This document shows positions 36,413 to 46,165 of a stretch of 64,000 nucleotides of DNA, piece after piece. This stretch comes from a bacterium. GTDB taxonomy: Bacteria; Zhuqueibacterota; Zhuqueibacteria; Residuimicrobiales; Krinioviventaceae. The DNA is taken from assembly GCA_029561455.1 (NCBI GenBank), contig JAKQIY010000064.1, positions 62,001 to 126,000 of the forward strand, given 5' to 3'. The position numbers were made by a program, and so were the translations under genes. The notes under the pieces are model-generated. The model ran no database searches. It was not told where the DNA came from and saw only the letters and a program-made list of their open reading frames with translations. Numbering within the stretch: the stretch's first letter is position 1; every line of letters starts with the position of its first letter.

Positions 36413-36964
36413 TTAAAGAATACTTACTTCCTGTTCGTTTGTTAACTGACAATACAGGGTTAAAATTTCCTTTGGTAAAATATTCCTGATATGAATATTT
36501 TGCCCGGTATTTTCGTTATAAGCGTTTAATAGAATTTTTAATTGCATGAGTTTAATTTCAAATTGTTCTTCAGTAAATCCATTTTTTAACAGGTTTTTTA
36601 ATTCCAATAGTTTATCACCCACTTTATCAAAATAATAAGAACCGAGTGATTGACAAATAAATTCCTTTACTTTGTTGTCAATTACTATTTTGTGATCCAG
36701 GGCATTTTGCATTAAATTCTGGATCCTGAACACGTTTAGATTTTTTTCCAACCGTTTTTCAATACCGGCATAAAGCATAATCGAGGGTGTGCGATTAAAA
36801 TAGTCAGTATTTGGCGCTACTTTACGTAAAATATAATTTTCAATAACCTCCCGTTCATTAGCTAAAACTGCCCGGTGGGTTGCATATCGTATGGAATTTG
36901 TATCAGTTCCATAATTAATTCTGATTAAAACATCAATCTTGGGGAAAAAAAGTAACTCATTCAT
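36413..36964 (-). CDS. Protein of unknown function, 183 residues
   Basis: I do not recognise this protein. It has no signal peptide or membrane segment and looks largely alpha-helical in its last 120 residues (KVGDKLLELKNLLKNG, KLMQLKILLNAYN). It is AT-rich in codon use compared with the housekeeping genes. It lies 90 bases upstream of the barrel/TPR protein gene on the same strand. A clear Shine-Dalgarno sequence is missing before the ATG. Confidence 0.55.
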   Translation of the reverse strand: MNELLFFPKIDVLIRINYGTDTNSIRYATHRAVLANEREVIENYILRKVAPNTDYFNRTPSIMLYAGIEKRLEKNLNVFRIQNLMQNALDHKIVIDNKVKEFICQSLGSYYFDKVGDKLLELKNLLKNGFTEEQFEIKLMQLKILLNAYNENTGQNIHIRNILPKEILTLYCQLTNEQEVSIL

Positions 36965-37443
36965 TTGGCTTGACCGTTTTAGTAATTATCAGTTTAGATT
37001 GATTGTCTGTTACATCTTTGCTTTGCAAATTCCGTCGCATTATTTCATTATTCATTTTTTATGATACGCTTTTTGTACCGGCTTTTTTACATTTATCTGT
37101 TTTAAGCAGGTTATAACATGAATAAAAATAATCGACTAAAATCTATCGCAAATTTTAAGCCAAAATAAATGATAATTTCGTTTGATTTTATCCTACATTA
37201 TATATGTCAGGTGAATTATTCATAAAATACAATTTCCATTATTTATCATTTTAAAAAACTTATTCCAAGTACATTAAAAATATAAAATTATCTAAATAAA
37301 TATTTGTGCTGTAGATCAATATTTTGCAAACGCAGTTTTTTGGAAAATCTTTCTTACTCTATATAAAACAAACTTGAACAGCTTTTTATTTTCATTAAAT
37401 GTAACAGAATAATACACATTATGTTATAACAGTACAAAATTAC
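36965..37443. other. 479-base AT-rich intergenic region
   Basis: No gene or clear terminator is visible. It separates two minus-strand genes, so it should contain the end of the alcohol dehydrogenase transcript and a promoter for the 183-residue protein. The only notable item is a 19-base stretch at 37148-37166 that matches 32626-32644 with one mismatch. Confidence 0.5.
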
Positions 37444-38391
37444 CTATTTGTAATTCAACAAAACTTTTAAATGTCCGCTTTGCGCGTAATCAAATGCAGC
37501 TATGGCATCATCAAAGGGGAACACTTTGGCAATCAACGGGTCGATACGAATCAATTCCTTTTCCAGCAGCCGGATAGCCGGGGCAAAGGGCCCGCATCGG
37601 GAACCGATCAGGGTTATTTCATCAACAACCAGGCCGGCAAAATTCAAATTCACCTTACCATGAAATGTACTTTTTAATACCAGTTGTCCGCGTGGTTTTA
37701 ATAATTCCAGGGCTTTGAGCAAACCCTCCTTTTTACCGGAGGCTTCAATTACCAGATCAAATACTCTTTTATACTTTTTTGTAGTCGATTCTGTGTTGGC
37801 GCCCAGATTTTGAGCTATTAACAGTTTATCTTCATGCTTGCCAAAAAGTACACAATGTACACCAAGTAATTGAATAACTTGTAAAATTAATAAAGCAAGT
37901 TTACCATCACCAATTATGGCGACACTGGTGGCAGGTATTATTTTAACCTGTTCAAGGATTTCCAGCGCTGCTGCCAGAGGTTCCACAAATACCGCATGTT
38001 CATCCGGTATGGAATCAGGAACCAGGCACAAATTAGCATCAGGCAAGGTAATATATTGAGCAAATACGCCTTGTTTAGCCAATATGCCAATAACACTGCG
38101 GTTTTGACAATGACGGCTGAGTCCCTGCAGACAAAAATCACATTTGCCGCAGCCGATATTAATCTCGCCAACGACACGTTTATTGATTAAAGTATGATTG
38201 CCGCTATCCTCAACAATGCCAACAAACTCATGACCCAGCACGCCTTTGTAACCCATATAACCTTTGATAATTTCAAGATCGGTATTACAAATACCCGCCA
38301 CAAGTATTTTAATTAAAGACTCGTTTTCTTTACGGGCCGGTTTTGGTAAATCAGCAATAAAGATCTTTTCATCAAATACCAGAGCTTTCAC
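37444..38391 (-). CDS. Zinc-dependent MDR alcohol dehydrogenase
   Basis: A 315-residue medium-chain dehydrogenase. Catalytic zinc ligands are Cys35 (GICNTD) and His54-Glu55 (GHEFVG); structural zinc ligands are Cys81, Cys84, Cys87 and Cys95. The nucleotide-binding region starts near VAIIGDGKLALLILQ, where the usual GxGxxG reads GDGKLA. It resembles sorbitol/threonine dehydrogenase-like members and is slightly short (typical 340-350). The substrate is unknown. It stands alone, with intergenic gaps on both sides. Confidence 0.88.
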   Translation of the reverse strand: MKALVFDEKIFIADLPKPARKENESLIKILVAGICNTDLEIIKGYMGYKGVLGHEFVGIVEDSGNHTLINKRVVGEINIGCGKCDFCLQGLSRHCQNRSVIGILAKQGVFAQYITLPDANLCLVPDSIPDEHAVFVEPLAAALEILEQVKIIPATSVAIIGDGKLALLILQVIQLLGVHCVLFGKHEDKLLIAQNLGANTESTTKKYKRVFDLVIEASGKKEGLLKALELLKPRGQLVLKSTFHGKVNLNFAGLVVDEITLIGSRCGPFAPAIRLLEKELIRIDPLIAKVFPFDDAIAAFDYAQSGHLKVLLNYK

Positions 38392-38504
38392 TACGATCTC
38401 TATAATTTATCATACAATGGGAAATTTGTGATAATTTAAATAAAAATATATATTTTGTCAAGAAATTTGTTATAACTGCAATATGGACAAATAGTAACGC
38501 TTAT

Positions 38505-40244
38505 CTAACGGATCAACGCTATTTTCCCTGGCCCAATTAATCCATCAGCTTCTATAAAAACCAGATAAATACCGGAAGCAACCGGTTCATTGTTTTCATT
38601 TGTTCCATCCCAAACATAACTATTTATTCCGTCCGGCTGCTTGCCAATAGCTGCTTTTTTGATTATTTTACCATTTTCATTAAATATTGAAACCGTAATA
38701 TCATCACCAATCTTTTCAAGTTGAAATAATATATTTACATTATTAAATTGTGACAAGTTGGCAGGATTGGGGAAAACCGCAATTATTTTATCCTCCAGTT
38801 GCGGGGTATTACCACGTGTTAATTGCATGGTAAAATTAGCATTACTTATAGTACTTGAAGCAGGCTTTTTTGCATAGATTGGGATCAGCAATATATTGGA
38901 CAATGCCCGAACATCGAGCAGATTTTTTATACCGTTGCCGCCACAGTAAGTATAATATGCGGGAGAATCGTAAGGCTCAACAATAACTGCATAAATCCAG
39001 TATTGTTGATCCGAAAAGGACGGGCGAATAGCATAATCTCCGCTTGCCGATGCAGTAATTCTGTAATAGTTAAAGCCCAGTTGGGTTACATCATCCTGAA
39101 ATGACAAGGTGTTGTTTACTTCATAACTGCCCTGCTCCTTTAATTGTGGATAATAGTTCCCTTCAGGATAAAAAAGTATCGTATCAGCCCTGGCGCCGGT
39201 ATAGTAATTCCAAATTGCAAAATCTGCTAATTCATAATTGAGGTTACTACCCAGCATTGCCAGCGATTGTTCGATAGCCTCGTAAGGTTCGGAATCGATA
39301 AACTGTTCCCAGATTTGTTTGGTTATTGAACGGCTATACTTTTTTTCCAAATAATGAAAAAAAATGCACATGGCATACTCATGAGCCCCGTCGATCTGGC
39401 TGAATGAATAATAAGGATAATTGAAAAAATAGGGCAAGTAATTATAATAATCGTTAACGTCATCAAAAACAACATCCTCCATCCAGGCGGCAGTAGCTTC
39501 AAATAAAAAAATAGAATTTGCTTCGGTATTCATAAAAACACGATACCCAAACTGGATGAGGTGAAAAAATTCATGGGCGGCTGTAACCTGGATTGCACCT
39601 AGGCCCTTGGTCAAAGTATGAGTAAAATCATTATCCATTTCAATCCAGCCGGTATAGTCGTCTCGTGTTGTCGAGGTTACAGGGTTTTCCGGGGTTGAGG
39701 CGCCATAATCTCCAAAATTATAAACATAAATATCATATTCCGGGTTTTCAGGATCGTCCACTGGCGGGGGCATGAATCCCAATATATTGACTTCATAATT
39801 ATAAGAATAATCAAAGGACAGGGCGACATTGTTAATAAACTCGTCAGTAGCAGCATCAGGTCCATTTTGTGTGAAATGGATCTTGAACAAACCGCTCGGA
39901 CTGACTAGCGATAGTTCCAACCGATCGAATGACGGACGATTAAAATAATGTTGATAACCCTCCTGTTGTTCTGCTGTTAAACCGGGCCAGAGTGATAGTA
40001 ATTGTAATTTTAAACCGGTTGCGGTGCGGGAAATTTCAGGTAGTAAAGCTTGGTATTTTAACGACAGGGTTTCGGGATGGTAAATTGCTTGTAATTGATA
40101 ATCAATATAGTCTGATGTGGTAATTGCGCCGGCGTTCAGCTCTTCGTTAAGCAAATAGAAAAACGCCTGTTGATTTGATGCTGAAAAAATCGGCGAATAA
40201 CACAGTAGAATTAAAAACAATGTTTTGACTAACTTACAGGCCAT
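38505..40244 (-). CDS. Secreted metalloprotease (MXAN_6640-like) with FlgD/type-A sorting-like tail
   Basis: A 579-residue secreted protein: signal peptide at about 1-23, a gluzincin-like domain with HEFFH at 224-228 and downstream glutamates (FLFEATAAWMEDV) that can supply the third zinc ligand, and a C-terminal beta domain with FNENGKIIKKA, YVWDGTNENNEPVASGIYLV, typical of FlgD-Ig/type IX secretion sorting domains. It resembles MXAN_6640-family putative metalloproteases. Secretion through a type IX-like system is suggested by the tail but no Por genes are in the window. It starts 13 bases after der, an odd companion; co-transcription is possible. Confidence 0.82.
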   Translation of the reverse strand: MACKLVKTLFLILLCYSPIFSASNQQAFFYLLNEELNAGAITTSDYIDYQLQAIYHPETLSLKYQALLPEISRTATGLKLQLLSLWPGLTAEQQEGYQHYFNRPSFDRLELSLVSPSGLFKIHFTQNGPDAATDEFINNVALSFDYSYNYEVNILGFMPPPVDDPENPEYDIYVYNFGDYGASTPENPVTSTTRDDYTGWIEMDNDFTHTLTKGLGAIQVTAAHEFFHLIQFGYRVFMNTEANSIFLFEATAAWMEDVVFDDVNDYYNYLPYFFNYPYYSFSQIDGAHEYAMCIFFHYLEKKYSRSITKQIWEQFIDSEPYEAIEQSLAMLGSNLNYELADFAIWNYYTGARADTILFYPEGNYYPQLKEQGSYEVNNTLSFQDDVTQLGFNYYRITASASGDYAIRPSFSDQQYWIYAVIVEPYDSPAYYTYCGGNGIKNLLDVRALSNILLIPIYAKKPASSTISNANFTMQLTRGNTPQLEDKIIAVFPNPANLSQFNNVNILFQLEKIGDDITVSIFNENGKIIKKAAIGKQPDGINSYVWDGTNENNEPVASGIYLVFIEADGLIGPGKIALIR

Positions 40245-40257
40245 GCAGAGAACGCTC

Positions 40258-41574
40258 TCAGTTCTTTTTTCTAAACAATATTTTTACCGGCACGCCCGTA
40301 AAACCAAACTGGCTGCGAAATTGATTTTCCAGAAAATTCCTGTAATTCTTTTTTACTCCTTTGGGTTCATTGGTAAAAATCACAAACACCGGCGGAGCGG
40401 TTTTAACCTGGGTGACATAATTCAACTTGATATATTTATCGCCAAAGGCCGGAGGATGATGCTGTGCTACAATGTCTTCCAAAAATTTATTCAACTCTAC
40501 AGTTTTTAATTGTTTTTGTCTTTCATTGAATACGGAAATTGCCATATCGATCAATTTGAAAACCCGTTGTTTTGTAAGCGCTGAAATGAACATAATCGGT
40601 ACATAACTGATATCACGAAATGAATATTTTATATCCAGTTCAAACTTGCGGGCGGTCATGGTGTCTTTTTCAACCAGATCCCATTTATTGACGCCAATGA
40701 CTAAACCTTTGCCTTCATCAACAGCATTTTTAATGATCTTTTTATCCTGATCGGTAATACCCTGGGTGGCATCAAGCAGAACGATGGCGACATCGCAACG
40801 ATGCAGGGCATTGATAGTACGGACAGTGCTAAAATATTCAATACTTTCGGTGACCCGGGATTTTTTTCGTAGTCCGGCAGTATCAATCAAAGTCAGAGTT
40901 TGATTTTGATATTTTACTTCCGTATCTATGGAATCACGGGTAGTACCGGCTATTTCGGTAACAATAAGTTTATTCTGCCCGAGTATGGCATTAACATAAG
41001 ATGATTTGCCCACATTGGGTCTGCCCAATACCGTGATCTTGATCGTTTCGGGACGGAGAGTAATACGGGCATTTTTACCGGGGAATTGTTCCAAAACCTG
41101 GTCAAGCATGTTACCAATATTGCGTCCTGCCATGGCTGAAATAGCCACCGGGTCACCAAGACCGAGACGGTAAAAGTCGAGCGCATCCAGTTCGCGCTGG
41201 CCGTTATCCACCTTGTTGACCGCCAGAATTATCTTCCGCCCTGATTTTTTTAACATGGCGGCTATTTCTTCATCGAGAGGCGTTACACCCGTTGTAACAT
41301 CCGTTACAAAAACGATGACATCGGCTTCATGGATGGCCTGGCCGACCTGTTCGCGGATTGCCCGCTCAAAAACATCATCGGAATCCGGCACATATCCGCC
41401 GGTGTCTAAAAGCTCAAAATCCACACCTGCCCAATCAGTCAGTGAATAATTACGATCCCGGGTTACACCCGACGTATCGTCGACAATAGCTTCACGTTTT
41501 CTTAAAATGCGATTGAATAAAGTCGATTTACCAACATTAGGGCGGCCAAGTATAGCGACAATTGGAATTTTCAT
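40258..41574 (-). CDS. der: Ribosome-assembly GTPase Der (EngA)
   Basis: A 438-residue double-GTPase. The first G domain has GRPNVGKST at 10-18 and DTGGY; the second has GRPNVGKSSY and DTAGLR with NKWD; a KH-like domain ends the protein (FTNEPKGVKKNYRNFLENQFR). Der is needed for 50S subunit assembly in the cytoplasm. Length and domain order are standard. It lies 10 bases after the FecR-domain gene. Confidence 0.97.
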   Translation of the reverse strand: MKIPIVAILGRPNVGKSTLFNRILRKREAIVDDTSGVTRDRNYSLTDWAGVDFELLDTGGYVPDSDDVFERAIREQVGQAIHEADVIVFVTDVTTGVTPLDEEIAAMLKKSGRKIILAVNKVDNGQRELDALDFYRLGLGDPVAISAMAGRNIGNMLDQVLEQFPGKNARITLRPETIKITVLGRPNVGKSSYVNAILGQNKLIVTEIAGTTRDSIDTEVKYQNQTLTLIDTAGLRKKSRVTESIEYFSTVRTINALHRCDVAIVLLDATQGITDQDKKIIKNAVDEGKGLVIGVNKWDLVEKDTMTARKFELDIKYSFRDISYVPIMFISALTKQRVFKLIDMAISVFNERQKQLKTVELNKFLEDIVAQHHPPAFGDKYIKLNYVTQVKTAPPVFVIFTNEPKGVKKNYRNFLENQFRSQFGFTGVPVKILFRKKN

Positions 41575-41583
41575 GTTTTGTAT

Positions 41584-42348
41584 TTATTTCTCTGCGTTTA
41601 TATCTCTTTCCTTATTCCACACAACCCAGTCCAATGTCGCATCTTTTGCTTCGTCAAATTTGGACTTGGCATATTTACCATCCGGGCGAACTACGATTTG
41701 AAAACCCTGTATGATCTGAACCCAGGTTTCCAGGCTAACTTCATAGGGTGGTGGCACTTCAAAGGGACCCGGTACTTCTACCGGCTGCAAGCTGTTCGTT
41801 GGCACAGGAGGTTGATTTCCCCAGTTTTGCAAAGGTCCGACATCTACTTTACCGTCATAAACCAGGCAGGTGGTAGAGGAATCACTATCTATTCTGTATA
41901 TGGTACCCCTCACTGCACATACGGCAGTGGGTGTTTTAATTTGAAATTCATCAGCTGGCTTGGACGATTTGTTAACGTTTAACCAGACCCGGCCTTGTAA
42001 GAGTTCGGAGCGAACACTTTTTTTATAATCATCAATAGAACTTTCAACAAAGCAAAAAACCGTATTCTCACCTATGCGAATGATGCTTTTATCATCCAGG
42101 GTCACTTCACAGCGCGATTCGGCAGCGGTTTTTATTTTATCTTCCCGGTATATGGAACTGGTGAGTTTAATACTTTGCCAAACATTCAAGTTTTTGTGTT
42201 GTATCTGTACATCATTTGCGCCGCCAAGTACAAATGTAACTTTGCCAATTCGCTTCTCGTTTGTGGCGCCACCGGTGACCGGATTATTTTTTAAAGTCAG
42301 GCATGTAATAATTAAAAGAAAAATTATCAATGTTTTTCTGTTCATCAT
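41584..42348 (-). CDS. FecR-domain exported protein
   Basis: A 254-residue protein with an N-terminal export sequence (about 7-24) and a FecR domain (GKVTFVLGGANDVQIQ, TAAESRCEVTLDDKSIIRIG, KTPTAVCAVRGT). FecR-type domains in periplasmic proteins can relay signals or act as structural modules; classical FecR proteins sit in the inner membrane and control an ECF sigma factor, but none adjoins this gene. The ATGATG at 42348 follows GAGG at a suitable distance; the frame opens 63 bases earlier without a ribosome site. It is followed by der after 10 bases. Confidence 0.82.
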   Translation of the reverse strand: MMNRKTLIIFLLIITCLTLKNNPVTGGATNEKRIGKVTFVLGGANDVQIQHKNLNVWQSIKLTSSIYREDKIKTAAESRCEVTLDDKSIIRIGENTVFCFVESSIDDYKKSVRSELLQGRVWLNVNKSSKPADEFQIKTPTAVCAVRGTIYRIDSDSSTTCLVYDGKVDVGPLQNWGNQPPVPTNSLQPVEVPGPFEVPPPYEVSLETWVQIIQGFQIVVRPDGKYAKSKFDEAKDATLDWVVWNKERDINAEK

Positions 42349-42708
42349 AATGGCCTCAATCTTTAAAATATTTCTAAATAATTCCCTGATCGCGCGACTT
42401 TTAAGCATCACTAAATATTGTGTAATATTTGTTAAACCTGTATCAGGAAAATTTTAAATTGTGCAAAGTAATTTTAAATTACAATATAAAAAAAAACCGT
42501 TAATTTAAAAAGTCATTTATACAATTTACCTGATTAATGTATTGACAGATATTACAAACCAATATTTTTGGTTGTACGTTCAAAAACTTCTCATACTGTA
42601 AATACATAATCCTTATACATACTGAAACCGGTTTGCCAAATATCAAAAAAAAAGGAGAAGGTGACTGTTGAGCAAACCTTCTCCCTTGAATATTAAACCA
42701 GATGGTGG
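42349..42708. other. 360-base intergenic region with direct and inverted AT repeats
   Basis: It contains the terminator of the upstream operon (42645-42684) and probably the promoter of the FecR gene. ATTTTAAATT occurs twice exactly 20 bases apart (42451-42460 and 42471-42480), and GTAATTTTAAATTAC at 42468-42482 is a 7-1-7 inverted repeat. These could be operator sites; no gene is seen. Confidence 0.5.
42645..42684 (-). terminator. Terminator of the CsgG-like operon
   Basis: On the minus strand GGAGAAGGT (42684-42676), a 13-base loop and ACCTTCTCC (42662-42654) form a perfect 9-bp stem followed by nine T. It ends the four-gene operon 47089-42709. Confidence 0.88.
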
Positions 42709-43644
42709 TTATTTCATTCGTACCATATCATTTCTGGCGAAACCGGTTCCTGATATAGCTACACATTCGGAAGCTTTACCGTTTCCAATGTTATTGTTGG
42801 TTACTTTGATCCTACCGATTTCAGCTTCTGTGGTACCTAACGAGAGACCGGTATCGGGATCGACCAGTTCTTCACCGGCGCGGATGACAACTAATTCATC
42901 ACCGATATTGACGCCTCCCAGGGCGCCGGAATTGATGATGATTTTGGGCGAGACGGTAACAATTTTAGCCTGCCAGGGTATGTTTTCAACAACGCCATCA
43001 CAAAAAGTAACAATTTCATTAATAGCGTCACGGGTAGCCTTACCAACGATAGATTCGTCAAACTGGCTTTGATTTTCAAAATTAAACTTGTCGGTATCCA
43101 GGGAAACGCCTTTTTTGGAATTTTCTTTACGGATGCTTTCCGCTTTAAGTATTTCACCGGTTGTAGTATTGACAAAACGAATATCAATACCGACAGTAGC
43201 TTTGGAGCTTTTTATTCCGACGCCAAACCCCATATTATTAAGCCGACCGCCGGTAGAGCCTTCGGAATAACCAAATTCGGTAACCGAACCAAAAATGGCC
43301 AGTTCAACGCCCAGCATTTTTCCAACCTGGGCGGCGGTTTCCTGGGTCACAATACCACTTTGTCCCAGATTTTGTTCTTCCAACACCTTATTCATTTCCT
43401 GGCGTTCCATCACCTGGTATTTACCGGTTTTAACCAGCGCGGTCACCAGCATATCGGCCATACCTTCGCCAACCGGCTGGCCGGTCCACCAGTGATAATT
43501 GTGACTGGATTTATCATCAAAGCTGAAAACTGCAACGCGTTTTTTTAACTGTTTTTTATCATCGGCAGCATTACCACCAGCTATCGAGAGACAAAAGAAT
43601 ACAAAAACCAATACAGCGATCTTTTTACTAATAGAATTTACCAT
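42709..43644 (-). CDS. CsgG-family exported protein
   Basis: A 311-residue protein with an N-terminal export signal (about 7-26) and a CsgG-like domain: KRVAVFSFDDKS, GEGMADMLVTALVKTGKYQVMERQEM, AAQVGKMLGVELAIFGSVTEFGY. CsgG itself is a lipoprotein that forms the curli secretion pore, but here there is no lipobox cysteine, and the C-terminal part (VVENIPWQAKIVTVSPK, GDELVVIRAGEEL) is a beta domain not found in CsgG. The ATG at 43644 has GAGG 7 bases before it. It is the last gene of a four-gene operon of exported proteins. Confidence 0.82.
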   Translation of the reverse strand: MVNSISKKIAVLVFVFFCLSIAGGNAADDKKQLKKRVAVFSFDDKSSHNYHWWTGQPVGEGMADMLVTALVKTGKYQVMERQEMNKVLEEQNLGQSGIVTQETAAQVGKMLGVELAIFGSVTEFGYSEGSTGGRLNNMGFGVGIKSSKATVGIDIRFVNTTTGEILKAESIRKENSKKGVSLDTDKFNFENQSQFDESIVGKATRDAINEIVTFCDGVVENIPWQAKIVTVSPKIIINSGALGGVNIGDELVVIRAGEELVDPDTGLSLGTTEAEIGRIKVTNNNIGNGKASECVAISGTGFARNDMVRMK

Positions 43645-43675
43645 GTGCATCCTCAACTAGTTTATAAAATATTGT

Positions 43676-44893
43676 TTACTCCGGCAATACGGAATCGGGA
43701 TTGGCATTGGTTCTGGCCCGAACGGCGCGCAACGTTACTTTATTTTGCGTTGCTCCGGTTACAGCAAGGTTATATTCACCAACTGCCCGTTGATCAAGTT
43801 CGCGGGCCAGTTGTTCGGCATTGCCAGATATTTTTATATCAAATTCTGCCGTACCGGCGGCAACATTACGCTGAAAAACTGATTTTACGCCACGAGCGGT
43901 AAATTGTAATGCGTTTTTAAAATTCGAAGCTTCAGTATAATTTTCCAATCCGGTTATTACCAGTTTCACATCATTAAGACTATAAAATTTACTACGCCAT
44001 TTTTCCAGAATTTTGGTGATCAGTTCATCAGCCAGGGCATTGGCGGCTTTTTCAATAGCCATTGTGCCTCCCGTTACCTCATCAATATGAGGATATGCCG
44101 CATGTTTACTGCTGGTAGCGATTATAGTACCCACATCAGCATCTACAACCCTGGCGTTAATATTTGCCTGGCAGGATTTCATCCCGCCAAGGTTGATACC
44201 GGTAGCGACCTTGGCAACAGCTTTACCGGTGATAATTACCTCTGCTTCCAGCGCCTGGGCAATGCTTTGGGCGGCTTTGGTATCGCCGTTGATTGCCGCA
44301 ATGATAGAATCGCGCTGTTTATTGCCGCGAATAGTTGCCGGATCGACAACACTAAAGTTCTTTTCCAAAAACTTGTTATTCAATGCGGTTTCGGAGGCGG
44401 TCATATTTACTTCAAAATAATGGTACTGAGTACTCACTTCACCAACATTAGCCTCATCAATCATGATCATAACGCGGGGATTACCCATACCCTGAAGCAG
44501 ATTCTGCACCGCATCAGCGTCGCTGGCGAGATTAGTCATATCAACCGTTGCCTGAATGAGCGCTTCATAGGTTTCAGGAGTCTTCTTACCCTCGGAAATG
44601 ATCTGGTAATTTTTTACATACCCGCGGCTCCAGTTGAGAATCCGGTCTTCAACGACCATATAATTTTCAACCTTGGTCTGGGCGTCGATATATGTACCCA
44701 GGGTTTGTTCAACAGCTTTGCGCAAGGCATCGTCGATTGCCCGGTCACGGGCGGCGGCAACATCATCATACATAATTGCGCCTACACCAATACTTTGCAC
44801 AACCTGGGTTGGCGCCGTACCCTGGGCAAAAAGCAAACTGCCGGACAAACATATTAATGAAATAACTGCAACATATAAAGTTAATTTTTTCAC
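43676..44893 (-). CDS. Exported FlgT-like protein
   Basis: A 405-residue exported protein with a signal peptide ending LLFAQG. The N-domain (YDDVAAARDRAIDDALRKAVEQTLGTYIDA, NWSRGYVKNYQII) is the pattern of FlgT-N and LPP20-like proteins. The middle looks like a FlgT-M/TolB-N fold (SIAQALEAEVIITGKAVAK). FlgT builds the H ring of the Vibrio flagellar motor; no flagellar gene is present here, so I infer a related outer-membrane complex. The GTG at 44893 is chosen because GGAG lies 9 bases upstream and the signal peptide begins there. Confidence 0.72.
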   Translation of the reverse strand: MKKLTLYVAVISLICLSGSLLFAQGTAPTQVVQSIGVGAIMYDDVAAARDRAIDDALRKAVEQTLGTYIDAQTKVENYMVVEDRILNWSRGYVKNYQIISEGKKTPETYEALIQATVDMTNLASDADAVQNLLQGMGNPRVMIMIDEANVGEVSTQYHYFEVNMTASETALNNKFLEKNFSVVDPATIRGNKQRDSIIAAINGDTKAAQSIAQALEAEVIITGKAVAKVATGINLGGMKSCQANINARVVDADVGTIIATSSKHAAYPHIDEVTGGTMAIEKAANALADELITKILEKWRSKFYSLNDVKLVITGLENYTEASNFKNALQFTARGVKSVFQRNVAAGTAEFDIKISGNAEQLARELDQRAVGEYNLAVTGATQNKVTLRAVRARTNANPDSVLPE

Positions 44894-44974
44894 AGTTATA
44901 TCTCCACTTTCAATAATTAGATAAACAGATAGCAAAAGTAAACCGGGCAGTTATTCTAACCGCCCGGTTAATAC

Positions 44975-46129
44975 TTAAAAAGTCATACGGAGGGCATTTT
45001 GAAAATCACGGATAATCAATAACGCATCGGCTCCGGATACCGTTGTATTCATGTTAAAAGCACCCGTCATTTTATCGGCGGACATAATTCCACGATCTAC
45101 GGTCAAACAAATAGCATTGTATGCAAAATGTGAAGGATTAACATCGGGGAACCGGGACTGTGTGCCGATATATTTGGTTGCCAGGGTTTCGTCGCTTGTT
45201 GCCATGATCAAAATATTCTGAATTAATTGCGCATAATTAGCGCGGGTAATTTTATCATCCGGACGGAATGTGTGATCCGGGAATACATCCATACCTTTGG
45301 CTTTAACGATATCATTTATCCAGTTTTTGGCCCAATGAGTATCTACATCCGTGGCGTCGGCCATAAAAGTAGTTTCACTGGTTTGCATCTTGGTCGGATC
45401 ATCCGGGGCTTTGAAACCGGTATCATATTCCTGCGGACGTTTCTTTTCAAATATCTCTAACAGTTTCAACTCTTCAATGAACAATACAGCAAGATCGGCG
45501 CGATCAATTTCCTTGATCAAAGCGATTTTGGCGCCAATTTTAGTGCCAGGCGCAGCCCGTACTATCTTTTGCACCAACGACCATTCTTCATTAGCGTCTT
45601 TGGCAAAATCACCCTTCATACCGACTACCTGACTGAAAACACCTTCAGATTCGCGGAACATATAGGCGTTTTTATAAGCAATACCTTTGTAATACAAAGG
45701 CTTATCGCTATTCGGATTGATTTTGGATGCTTTATCAAATTCTTTTACCGCATCTTCAACCCAGTTATCGCCCTTACGTTCGGCAACATAAATACGCCCT
45801 TTGATTACGCGGGCATCGAGTGAATTACCGTTTTTACCCAAACCTTTATCGGCAAACTCATGCGCCTTTTTAAAATCACCACGGGCAGCCCAAACCAAAC
45901 CGATACCGGAATAGCCTTCGGCAAAATTGGGATTGAGTTGTACAGCCTTGGTAAATTCACCTTCCGCATTATTAAAATTACCGCGATCAAATTCACGCAT
46001 TCCCTGGCTATAGTGATTCTCCGGGGTTTCAAGCACAGAGGCCGGTTTTATCGGTTTTGGACCGCAGCCGAAAGCGATCATCATGATTAACAAACAAATC
46101 GGCAACAGGATTAACAGTTTTATTTTCAT
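44975..46129 (-). CDS. TPR lipoprotein with SLH domains
   Basis: A 384-residue lipoprotein (IAFGC lipobox at about 18-22). Three or so TPRs lie at about 38-170 (AEGEFTKAVQLNPNFAEGY, AVKEFDKASKINPNSDKPL), then S-layer-homology-like repeats at about 250-380 (FPDHTFRPDDKITRANYAQL; FPDVNPSHFAYNAI). SLH domains bind cell-wall or outer-membrane-linked polymers. A lipoprotein with TPRs and SLH could tether the neighbouring LPP20/FlgT/CsgG-like proteins to the peptidoglycan, which is inference. GGGAG precedes the ATG. Confidence 0.82.
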   Translation of the reverse strand: MKIKLLILLPICLLIMMIAFGCGPKPIKPASVLETPENHYSQGMREFDRGNFNNAEGEFTKAVQLNPNFAEGYSGIGLVWAARGDFKKAHEFADKGLGKNGNSLDARVIKGRIYVAERKGDNWVEDAVKEFDKASKINPNSDKPLYYKGIAYKNAYMFRESEGVFSQVVGMKGDFAKDANEEWSLVQKIVRAAPGTKIGAKIALIKEIDRADLAVLFIEELKLLEIFEKKRPQEYDTGFKAPDDPTKMQTSETTFMADATDVDTHWAKNWINDIVKAKGMDVFPDHTFRPDDKITRANYAQLIQNILIMATSDETLATKYIGTQSRFPDVNPSHFAYNAICLTVDRGIMSADKMTGAFNMNTTVSGADALLIIRDFQNALRMTF

Positions 46130-46165
46130 TACAAATCTCCCATAAAAGTTTAGTATTGTGAAACG

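Noticed and set aside
37120..37170. Short plus-strand frame of 16 codons
   Set aside because: No adequate ribosome site and AT-rich, low-complexity translation; not separable from chance.
42469..42682. CRISPR-like repetition upstream of the FecR gene
   Set aside because: Only one 10-base direct repeat pair and one inverted repeat are present; there is no array of regularly spaced repeats here or elsewhere in the window.
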